DNA of 64,000 nt from Prosopocoilus inquinatus (lineage: Eukaryota > Arthropoda > Insecta > Coleoptera > Lucanidae), in NCBI GenBank assembly GCA_036172665.1, contig JAYKNF010000015.1:1488001-1552000 (forward strand). The letters run 5' to 3'. Under the pieces are notes generated by a model, which worked only from the letters and a program-made list of their open reading frames with translations, was not told where the DNA came from and ran no database searches. Of this stretch, positions 1-8,609 are shown piece after piece; positions within the stretch are counted from its first letter, which is position 1; each line of letters starts with the position of its first letter. A program made the translations under genes and the position numbers.

Positions 1-45
1 GGCCGTAGCCCCGGAGATCGGTTGGGGGGGGGGGGGGGGGGTTGG
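1..45 (+). repeat. Spacer copy 1 (right end only, probably class A)
   Basis: This is the last 45 bp of a spacer cut by the window edge. It starts inside the GGGGC/GCCCC hairpin and contains a G-run of 18 at 24-41 followed by TTGGG. The next array starts with an IG monomer, which follows every class A spacer and no class B spacer. The junction reads TAATCACG instead of TAATCGCG, a variant otherwise seen only after spacers 2 and 9. I therefore assign it to class A by its flank. Confidence 0.85.
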
Positions 46-3000
46 GCGACGGATAATCACGTCGGTTCGATTTTTCGATCGAAGATGGCGCTGCAATGAT
101 CGAAATCGGACGCGTCGAACGTAAACCCGGGTTGTCGCGTATCAAACGAAAGGTCTCGCCGAGCGGCGACGGAAAATCGCGTCGGTTCGATTTTTCGATC
201 GAAGATGGCGCTGCAATGATCGAAATCGGACGCGTCGAACGTAAACCCGGATTGTCGCGTATCAAACGAGAGGTCTCGCCGAGCGGCGACGGAAAATCGC
301 GTCGGCTTGATTTTTCGATCGAAGATGGCGCTGCAATGATCGAAATCGAACGCGTCGAACGTAAACCCGGATTGTCGCGTATCAAACGAAAGGTCTCGCG
401 GAGCGGCGACGGAAAATCGCGTCGGTTCGATTTTTCGATCGCAGATGGCGCTGCAATGATCGAAACAGCACGCGTCGAACGTAAAAACGGGTTGTCGCGC
501 ATCAAACGAAAGGTCTCGCCGAGCGGCGACGGAAAATCGCGTCGGTTCGATTTTTCGATCGAAGATGGCGCTGCAATGATCGAAACTGGACGCGTCGAAC
601 GTAAACCCGGGTTGTCGCGCATCAAACGAAAGGTCTCGCCGAGCGGCGACGGAAAATCGCGTCGGTTCGATTTTTCGATCTAAGATGGCGCTGCAATGAT
701 CGAAATCGGACGCGTCGAACGTAAAATCGGATTGTCGCGTATCAAACGAAAGGACTCGCCGAGCGGCGACGGAAAATCGCGTCGGTTCGATTTTTTGATC
801 GAAGATGGCGCTGCAATGATCGAAACTGGACGCGTCGAACGTAAACCCGGGTTGTCGCGTATCAAACGAAAGGTCTCGCCGAGCGGCGACGGAAAATCGC
901 GTCGGTTCGATTTTTCGATCGAAGATGGCGCTGCAATGATCGAAACTGGACGCGTCGAACGTAAACCCGGGTTGTCGCGCATCAAACGAAAGGTCTCGCC
1001 GAGCGGCGACGGAAAATCGCGTCGGTTCGATTTTTCGATCGAAGATGGCGCTGCAATGATCGAAACTGGACGCGTCGAACGTAAACCCGGGTTGTCGCGT
1101 ATCAAACGAAAGGTCTCGCCGAGCGGCGACGGAAAATCGCGTCGCTTCGATTTTTCGATCGAAGATGGCGCTGCAATGATCGAAATCGGACGCGTCGAAC
1201 GTAAACCCGGGTTGTCGTGCATCAAACGAAAGGTCTCGCCGAGCGGCGACGGAAAATCGCTTCGGTTCGATTTTTCGATCGAAGATGGCGCTGCAATGAT
1301 CGGAATCGGACGCGTCGAACGTAAACCCGGGTTGTCGCGTATCAAACGAAAGGTCTCGCCGAGCGGCGACGGAAAATCGCGTCGGTTCGATTTTTCGATC
1401 GAAGATGGCGCTGCAATGATCGAAATCGGACGCGTCGAACGTAAACCCGGATTGTCGCGTATCAAACGAAAGGTCTCGCCGAGCGGCGACGGAAAATCGC
1501 GTCGGCTTGATTTTTCGATCGAAGATGGCGCTGCAATGATCGAAACTGCACGCGTCGAACGTAAAAACGGGTTGTCGCGCATCAAACGAAAGGTCTCGCC
1601 GAGCGGCGACGGAAAATCGCGTCGGTTCGATTTTTCGACCGAAGATGGCGCTGCAATGATCGAAATCGAACGCGTCGAACGTAAACCCGGATTGTCGCAT
1701 ATCAAACGAAAGGTCTCTCCGAGCGGCGACGGAAAATCGCGTCGGTTCGATTTTTCGATCGAAGATGGCGCTGCAATGATCGAAACTGGACGCGTCGAAC
1801 GTAAACCCGGGTTGTCGCGCATCAAACGAAAGGTCTCGCCGAGCGGCGACGGAAAATCGCGTCGGTTCGATTTTTCGATCTAAGATGGCGCTGCAATGAT
1901 CGAAATCGGACGCGTCGAACGTAAAATCGGATTGTCGCGTATCAAACGAAAGGTCTCGCCGAGCGGCGACGGAAAATCGCGTCGGTTCGATTTTTGATCG
2001 AAGATGGCGCTGCAATGATCGAAACTGGACGCGTCGAACGTAAACCCGGGTTGTCGCGTATCAAACGAAAGGTCTTGCCGAGCGGCGACGGAAAATCGCG
2101 TCGGTTCGATTTTTCGATCGAAGATGGCGCTGCAATGATCGAAACTGGACGCGTCGAACGTAAACCCGGGTTGTCGCGCATCAAACGAAAGGTCTCGCCG
2201 AGCGGCGACGGAAAATCGCGTCGGTTCGATTTTTCGATCGAAGATGGCGCTGCAATGATCAAAACTGGACGCGTCGAACGTAAACCCGGGTTGTCGCGTA
2301 TCAAACGAAAGGTCTCGCCGAGCGGCGACGGAAAATCGCGTCGCTTCGATTTTTCGATCGAAGATGGCGCTGCAATGATCGAAATCGGACGCGTCGAACG
2401 TAAACCCGGGTTGTCGCGTATCAAACGAAAGGTCTCGCCGAGCGGCGACGGAAAATCGCGTCGGTTCGATTTTTCGATCGAAGATGGCGCTGCAATGATC
2501 GAAATCGGACGCGTCGAACGTAATCCCGGATTGTTGCGCATCAAACGAAAGGTCTCGCCGAGCGGCGACGGAAAATCGCGTCGGCTTGATTTTTCGATCG
2601 AAGATGGCGCTGCAATGATCGAAATCGAACGCGTCGAACGTAAACCCGGGTTGTCGCGGATCAAACGAAAGGTCTCGCCGAGCGGCGACGGAAAATCGCG
2701 TCGGTTCGATTTTTGATCGAAGATGGCGCTGCAATGATCGAAAGTGGACGCGTCGAACGTAAACCCGGGTTGTCGTGCATCAAACGAAAGGTCTCGCCGA
2801 GCGGCGACGGAAAATCGCTTCGGTTCGATTTTTCGATCGAAGATGGCGCTGCAATTATCGAAATCGCACGCGTCGAACGTAAACCCGGGTTGTCGCGTAT
2901 CAAACGAAAGGTCTCGCCGAGCGGCGAAGGAAAATCGCGTCGTTTCGATTTTTCGATCGAAGATGGCGCTGCAATGATCGAAATCGGACGCGTCGAACGT

Positions 3001-3153
3001 AAACACGGATTGTCGCGTATCAAACGAAAGGTCTCGCCGAGCGGCGACGGAAAATCGCGTCGGTTCGATTTTTCGATCGAAGATGGCGCTGCAATGATCG
3101 AAATCGGACGCGTCGAACGTAAACCCGGATTATCGCCTATCAAACGAAAGGTC
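46..3153 (+). repeat. Satellite array 1, 26 monomers
   Basis: Twenty-six head-to-tail monomers of 120 bp, two of them 119 bp (single-base deletions near 1995 and 2714). Variant order: IG IG IE TA TG IG TG TG TG IG GI IG TA IE TG IG, then TG TG KT IG IG IE, then SG, a private form with GAAATCGC, IG, IG. The first nine monomers match array 2. From about 1188 onward the array matches 25,885-27,849. It therefore looks like a join of two array types. The IG monomer at about 700 carries AAAATCGG and AGGACTCGCC, a marker pair also seen in arrays 2, 8, 9 and 16. Confidence 0.98.
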
Positions 3154-3375
3154 AAAGTCGATCGCGTCGAATTCTTTCCGACGTAGAAGAAAATAGCTTT
3201 ACGAACGTAACGTTTACCACATGGCGAGAGATATACGGGGTGATATCGAAAATGTGACACGAACGCGTGTGTAACAGTGAAAAAGTGTTTCCACTGAAAA
3301 AAAGTAAGTGTTAAAAACAACGGAAAACCTCCAAATTCCATTTCTCCGATGTTACTCCGGCAATAGGAAAAAAGG

Positions 3376-3585
3376 TTATAAGACGATCGCGTCGGCGGCG
3401 GCGTCGTTTTGCCGGTTAAATTCTTCACGACTTGCATTGTGCCGTCGCGTGTACGCTCGACCGAACGCGTCGAGATTTTGACGCAGCTCATTTGAATTTG
3501 CAGCCGCGTAAAAGATGGGATCGACGAGGGTTGGTTGGCAACGATCGCGCGACACGCGCAGTAAGGAAACCTTGACACCTGACAT
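3376..3585 (-). other. Short conserved open frame in class A spacer, 69 codons (doubtful)
   Basis: The minus strand has an ATG start and a TAA stop enclosing 69 codons. The frame is intact in every complete class A spacer, and as 71 codons in class B (for example 8323-8538), where the extra six bases of the GCG run add two alanine codons in frame. Differences between copies include changed residues (Gly/Ser at position 3, Asp/Val/Tyr, Ser/Asn) and a few silent ones. The ATG touches the AT palindrome, which leaves no room for a normal leader. I recognise no domain. A chance open frame homogenised with the spacer is the likelier explanation. Confidence 0.12.
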
Positions 3586-3658
3586 ATAATATTATATCTG
3601 TACGGCCAGTCGAGGGGCCGTAGCCCCGGAGATCGGTTGGGGGGGGGGGGGGGGTTGG
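3584..3658 (+). promoter_or_regulatory. Promoter- or origin-like module of class A spacer (representative)
   Basis: This 75-bp block holds a perfect 14-bp palindrome ATATAATATTATAT, a CTGTACGGCCAG stretch, a GGGGC-CGTA-GCCCC hairpin and then GG-TT-G16-TT-GGG, directly before the monomer array. An AT box placed before a GC hairpin and a G-run suggests a melted or structured regulatory element, such as a core promoter, a replication origin or a fork barrier. The same block occurs at the same offset (430 bp from the left edge) in every complete class A spacer. I could not match it to a known RNA polymerase I core promoter. The role is inferred from structure and position only. Confidence 0.3.
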
Positions 3659-4848
3659 GCGACGGATAATCACGTCGGTTCGATTTTTCGATCGAAGATG
3701 GCGCTGCAATGATCGAAATCGGACGCGTCGAACGTAAACCCGGGTTGTCGCGTATCAAACGAAAGGTCTCGCCGAGCGGCGACGGAAAATCGCGTCGGTT
3801 CGATTTTTCGATCGAAGATGGCGCTGCAATGATCGAAATCGGACGCGTCGAACGTAAACCCGGATTGTCGCGTATCAAACGAGAGGTCTCGCCGAGCGGC
3901 GACGGAAAATCGCGTCGGCTTGATTTTTCGATCGAAGATGGCGCTGCAATGATCGAAATCGAACGCGTCGAACGTAAACCCGGATTGTCGCGTATCAAAC
4001 GAAAGGTCTCGCGGAGCGGCGACGGAAAATCGCGTCGGTTCGATTTTTCGATCGCAGATGGCGCTGCAATGATCGAAACAGCACGCGTCGAACGTAAAAA
4101 CGGGTTGTCGCGCATCAAACGAAAGGTCTCGCCGAGCGGCGACGGAAAATCGCGTCGGTTCGATTTTTCGATCGAAGATGGCGCTGCAATGATCGAAACT
4201 GGACGCGTCGAACGTAAACCCGGGTTGTCGCGCATCAAACGAAAGGTCTCGCCGAGCGGCGACGGAAAATCGCGTCGGTTCGATTTTTCGATCTAAGATG
4301 GCGCTGCAATGATCGAAATCGGACGCGTCGAACGTAAAATCGGATTGTCGCGTATCAAACGAAAGGACTCGCCGAGCGGCGACGGAAAATCGCGTCGGTT
4401 CGATTTTTTGATCGAAGATGGCGCTGCAATGATCGAAACTGGACGCGTCGAACGTAAACCCGGGTTGTCGCGTATCAAACGAAAGGTCTCGCCGAGCGGC
4501 GACGGAAAATCGCGTCGGTTCGATTTTTCGATCGAAGATGGCGCTGCAATGATCGAAACTGGACGCGTCGAACGTAAACCCGGGTTGTCGCGCATCAAAC
4601 GAAAGGTCTCGCCGAGCGGCGACGGAAAATCGCGTCGGTTCGATTTTTCGATCGAAGATGGCGCTGCAATGATCGAAACTGGACGCGTCGAACGTAAACC
4701 CGGGTTGTCGCGTATCAAACGAAAGGTCTCGCCGAGCGGCGACGGAAAATCGCGTCGCTTCGATTTTTCGATCGAAGATGGCGCTGCAATGATCGAAATC
4801 GGACGCGTCGAACGTAAACCCGGATTATCGCCTATCAAACGAAAGGTC
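3659..4848 (+). repeat. Satellite array 2, 10 monomers
   Basis: Ten 120-bp monomers with no 119-bp form (1190 bp = 10x120-10). Order: IG IG IE TA TG IG TG TG TG IG. The first nine match the start of array 1 and the whole array matches array 9 (28,356-29,545). The last monomer carries the class A left boundary, with TTATCGCCTATC in place of TTGTCGCGTATC. Confidence 0.98.
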
Positions 4849-5352
4849 AAAGTCGATCGCGTCGAATTCTTTCCGACGTAGAAGAAAGTAGCTTTACGAA
4901 CGTAACGTTTACCACATGGCGAGAGATATACGGGGTGATATCGAAAATGTGACACGAACGCGTGTGTAACAGTGAAAAAGTGTTTCCACTGAAAAAAAGT
5001 AAGTGTTAAAAACAACGGAAAACCTCCAAATTCCATTTCTCCGATGTTACTCCGGCAATAGGAAAAAAGGTTATAAGACGATCGCGTCGGCGGCGGCGTC
5101 GTTTTGCCGGTTAAATTCTTCACGACTTGCATTGTGCCGTCGCGTGTACGCTCGACCGAACGCGTCGAGATTTTGACGCAGCTCATTTGAATTTGCAGCC
5201 GCGTAAAAGATGGGATCGACGAGGGTTGGTTGGCAACGAACGCGCGACACGCGCAGTAAGGAAACCTTGACACCTGACATATAATATTATATCTGTACGG
5301 CCAGTCGAGGGGCCGTAGCCCCGGAGATCAGTTGGGGGGGGGGGGGGGTTGG
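4849..5352 (+). repeat. Spacer copy 3, class A (504 bp)
   Basis: Class A spacer. AT palindrome at 5279-5292; G-run of 15 at 5334-5348. It has GAACGCGCG before the small hairpin, where copies 2, 7, 9 and 14 have GATCGCGCG. It also has GATCAGTTG before the G-run, a change shared only with its duplicate, copy 10. Confidence 0.96.
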
Positions 5353-8100
5353 GCGACGGATAATCGCGTCGGTTCGATTTTTCGATCGAAGATGGCGCTG
5401 CAATGATCGAAATCGGACGCGTCGAACGTAAACCCGGGTTGTCGCGTATCAAACGAAAGGTCTCGCCGAGCGGCGACGGAAAATCGCGTCGGTTCGATTT
5501 TTCGATCGAAGATGGCGCTGCAATGATCGAAATCGGACGCGTCGAACGTAAACCCGGATTGTCGCGTATCAAACGAGAGGTCTCGCCGAGCGGCGACGGA
5601 AAATCGCGTCGGCTTGATTTTTCGATCGAAGATGGCGCTGCAATGATCGAAATCGAACGCGTCGAACGTAAACCCGGATTGTCGCGTATCAAACGAAAGG
5701 TCTCGCGGAGCGGCGACGGAAAATCGCGTCGGTTCGATTTTTCGATCGCAGATGGCGCTGCAATGATCGAAACAGCACGCGTCGAACGTAAAAACGGGTT
5801 GTCGCGCATCAAACGAAAGGTCTCGCCGAGCGGCGACGGAAAATCGCGTCGGTTCGATTTTTCGATCGAAGATGGCGCTGCAATGATCGAAACTGGACGC
5901 GTCGAACGTAAACCCGGGTTGTCGCGCATCAAACGAAAGGTCTCGCCGAGCGGCGACGGAAAATCGCGTCGGTTCGATTTTTCGATCTAAGATGGCGCTG
6001 CAATGATCGAAATCGGACGCGTCGAACGTAAACCCGGATTGTCGCGTATCAAACGAAAGGTCTCGCCGAGCGGCGACGGAAAATCGCGTCGGCTTGATTT
6101 TTCGATCGAAGATGGCGCTGCAATGATCGAAACTGCACGCGTCGAACGTAAAAACGGGTTGTCGCGCATCAAACGAAAGGTCTCGCCGAGCGGCGACGGA
6201 AAATCGCGTCGGTTCGATTTTTCGACCGAAGATGGCGCTGCAATGATCGAAATCGAACGCGTCGAACGTAAACCCGGATTGTCGCATATCAAACGAAAGG
6301 TCTCTCCGAGCGGCGACGGAAAATCGCGTCGGTTCGATTTTTCGATCGAAGATGGCGCTGCAATGATCGAAACTGGACGCGTCGAACGTAAACCCGGGTT
6401 GTCGCGCATCAAACGAAAGGTCTCGCCGAGCGGCGACGGAAAATCGCGTCGGTTCGATTTTTCGATCTAAGATGGCGCTGCAATGATCGAAATCGGACGC
6501 GTCGAACGTAAAATCGGATTGTCGCGTATCAAACGAAAGGTCTCGCCGAGCGGCGACGGAAAATCGCGTCGGTTCGATTTTTGATCGAAGATGGCGCTGC
6601 AATGATCGAAACTGGACGCGTCGAACGTAAACCCGGGTTGTCGCGTATCAAACGAAAGGTCTCGCCGAGCGGCGACGGAAAATCGCGTCGGTTCGATTTT
6701 TCGATCGAAGATGGCGCTGCAATGATCGAAACTGGACGCGTCGAACGTAAACCCGGGTTGTCGCGCATCAAACGAAAGGTCTCGCCGAGCGGCGACGGAA
6801 AATCGCGTCGGTTCGATTTTTCGATCGAAGATGGCGCTGCAATGATCAAAACTGGACGCGTCGAACGTAAACCCGGGTTGTCGCGTATCAAACGAAAGGT
6901 CTCGCCGAGCGGCGACGGAAAATCGCGTCGCTTCGATTTTTCGATCGAAGATGGCGCTGCAATGATCGAAATCGGACGCGTCGAACGTAAACCCGGGTTG
7001 TCGCGTATCAAACGAAAGGTCTCGCCGAGCGGCGACGGAAAATCGCGTCGGTTCGATTTTTCGATCGAAGATGGCGCTGCAATGATCGAAATCGGACGCG
7101 TCGAACGTAATCCCGGATTGTTGCGCATCAAACGAAAGGTCTCGCCGAGCGGCGACGGAAAATCGCGTCGGCTTGATTTTTCGATCGAAGATGGCGCTGC
7201 AATGATCGAAATCGAACGCGTCGAACGTAAACCCGGGTTGTCGCGGATCAAACGAAAGGTCTCGCCGAGCGGCGACGGAAAATCGCGTCGGTTCGATTTT
7301 TGATCGAAGATGGCGCTGCAATGATCGAAAGTGGACGCGTCGAACGTAAACCCGGGTTGTCGTGCATCAAACGAAAGGTCTCGCCGAGCGGCGAAGGAAA
7401 ATCGCTTCGGTTCGATTTTTCGATCGAAGATGGCGCTGCAATGATCGAAATCGGACGCGTCGAACGTAAACCCGGGTTGTCGCCCATCAAACGAAAGGTC
7501 TCGCCGAGCGGCGACGGAAAATCGCGTCGGTTCGATTTTTCGATCGAAGATGGCGCTGCAATAATCGAAATCGAACGCGTCGAACGTAAACCCGGGTTGT
7601 CGCGTATCAAACGAAAGGTCTCGCCGAGCGGCGACAGAAAATCGCGTCGGTTTGATTTTTCGATCGAAGATGGCGCTGCAATGATCGAAATCGGACGCGT
7701 CGAACGTAAACCCGGATTGTCGCGTATCAAACGAAAGGTCTCGCCGAGCGGCGACGGAAAATCGCGTCGGTTTGATTTTTTGATCGAAGATGGCGCTGCA
7801 ATGATCGAAATCGGACGCGTCGAACGTAAACCCGGATTGTCGCGTATCAAACGAAAGGTCTCGCCGAGCGGCGACGGAAAATCGCGTCGGTTCGATTTTT
7901 TGATCGAAGATGGCGCTGCAATGATCGAAACTGGACGCGTCGAACGTAGACCCGGGTTGTCGCGCATCAAACGAAAGGTCTCGCCGAGGGGCGACGGAAA
8001 ATCGGGTCGGCTCGATTTTTCGATCGAAGATGGCGCTGCAATAATCGAAATCGAACGCGTCGAACGTAAACCCGGATTGTCGCCTATCAAACGAAAGGTC
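5353..8100 (+). repeat. Satellite array 3, 23 monomers
   Basis: Twenty-three monomers, two of 119 bp (near 6582 and 7301). Order: IG IG IE TA TG, IG TA IE TG, IG, then TG TG KT IG IG IE, then SG IG IE IG IG TG IE. The last seven form the module found before every class B spacer. The array is duplicated at 30,050-32,797. Differences include A/C at 7395 against 32,092, T/C at 7781 against 32,478 and C/T at 5893 against 30,590. Confidence 0.98.
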
Positions 8101-8322
8101 TAAATCGATCGCGTCGAATTCTTTCCGACGTAGAAGAAAGTAGCTTCACGAACGTAACGTTTACCACATGGCGAGAGATATACGGGGTGATATCGAAAAT
8201 GTGACACGAACGCGTGTGTAACAGTGAAAAAGTGTTTCCACTGAAATAAAGTAAGTGTTAAAAACAACGGAAAACCTCCAAATTCCATTTCTCCGATGTT
8301 ACTCTGGCAATAGGAAAAAAGG

Positions 8323-8538
8323 TTATAAGACGATCGCGTCGGCGGCGGCGGCGGCGTCGTTTTGCCGGTTAAATTCTTCACGATTTGCATTGTGCCGTCG
8401 CGTGTACGCTCGACCGAACGCGTCGAGATTTTGACGGAGCTCATTTGAATTTGCCGCCGCGTAAAAGATGGGATCGACGAGGGTTGGTTGGCAACGATAG
8501 CGCGACACGCGCAGTAAGGAAACCTTGACACTTGACAT
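8323..8538 (-). other. Class B version of the spacer open frame, 71 codons (doubtful)
   Basis: This is the counterpart of the 69-codon minus-strand frame in class A spacers. The six-base GCG expansion lies in frame and lengthens an alanine run near the C-terminus. The ATG again abuts the AT box. Nothing resembling a known domain is visible, and preservation of the frame can be explained by very recent spread of identical spacers. A second, overlapping minus-strand frame of 143 codons (8100-8531) is closed by a TAG at the array junction and is equally unsupported. Confidence 0.1.
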
Positions 8539-8609
8539 ATATAATATTATATCTGTACGGCCAGTCGAGGGGCCGTAGCCCCGGAGATCGGTTGGGGGGG
8601 GGGGGTTGG
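8539..8609 (+). promoter_or_regulatory. Promoter- or origin-like module of class B spacer (representative)
   Basis: This block has the same layout as in class A: a 14-bp AT palindrome preceded by two more alternating AT bases, a GGGGC-CGTA-GCCCC hairpin, then GG-TT-G12-TT-GGG leading into the array. The sequence between palindrome and G-run is identical in both classes although the spacers differ elsewhere. That could mean constraint or simply little divergence. The function is inferred. Confidence 0.3.

Larger units (their letters stand above)
3154..3658 (+). repeat. Spacer copy 2, class A (505 bp)
   Basis: Full class A spacer. Elements in order: a GAATTC site 15 bp from the left edge; an A-rich middle part with AAAAAAAGTAAGTG; a GCG triplet run; a CTCGAC/GTCGAG hairpin at 3456-3474; a GCGCG-ACA-CGCGC hairpin at 3547-3559; the AT palindrome ATATAATATTATAT at 3584-3597; a GGGGC-CGTA-GCCCC hairpin at 3614-3627; and a G-run of 16 at 3639-3654 followed by TTGGG. 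It shares GAAAATAGC and TAATCACG with copy 9. No tRNA, 5S or snRNA features are visible. Its function is unknown; see the promoter-like entry. Confidence 0.96.
8101..8609 (+). repeat. Spacer copy 4, class B (509 bp)
   Basis: Class B spacer. It differs from class A by a left edge reading TAAATCG, GAAATAAAG in the A-rich part, CTCTGGC, two more GCG triplets, CTTGACATATATAAT (two extra bases in the AT box) and GATAGCGCG. AT palindrome at 8539-8552; GGGGC/GCCCC hairpin at 8569-8582; G-run of 12 at 8594-8605. The GAATTC site and both other hairpins are kept. Confidence 0.96.

Noticed and set aside
57..2015. Very long minus-strand open frames of 650-940 codons and plus-strand frames of up to 800 codons built of 40-residue repeats, as if encoding repeat proteins.
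   Set aside because: The unit is 120 bp, a multiple of three, and three of the six frames lack stops in the consensus, so frames stay open automatically. One-base deletions at 43 sites and stop variants (GATCTAAG) interrupt them. Differences between monomers change residues freely in all frames, many frames start from non-ATG codons, and no domain is recognisable.
46..3153. CRISPR array.
   Set aside because: Repeats are 120 bp, contiguous, and have no unique spacers between them. There are no cas genes. The 500-bp spacers are the same sequence each time.
3363..3376. T-run terminator on the minus strand (CCTTTTTTCC) in each spacer.
   Set aside because: A run of six T alone is weak evidence. 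No RNA polymerase III gene precedes it and no stable stem lies directly upstream on that strand.
3154..3658. Transposable element inserted many times.
   Set aside because: No terminal inverted repeats, target-site duplications, poly-A tail or transposase or reverse transcriptase are visible. Every copy is in the same phase and orientation with linked flanking monomers.
3639..3659. Telomeric repeat, because of the GGTTGGG-like ends of the G-run.
   Set aside because: It is a single homopolymer with one TT on each side and not an array of TTAGG, TTGGG or TTAGGG units.
8100..8531. A 143-codon minus-strand frame in class B spacers.
   Set aside because: It overlaps the other spacer frame, runs out into the satellite in class A copies, has proline and serine-rich low-complexity parts from the spacer, and matches nothing I know.
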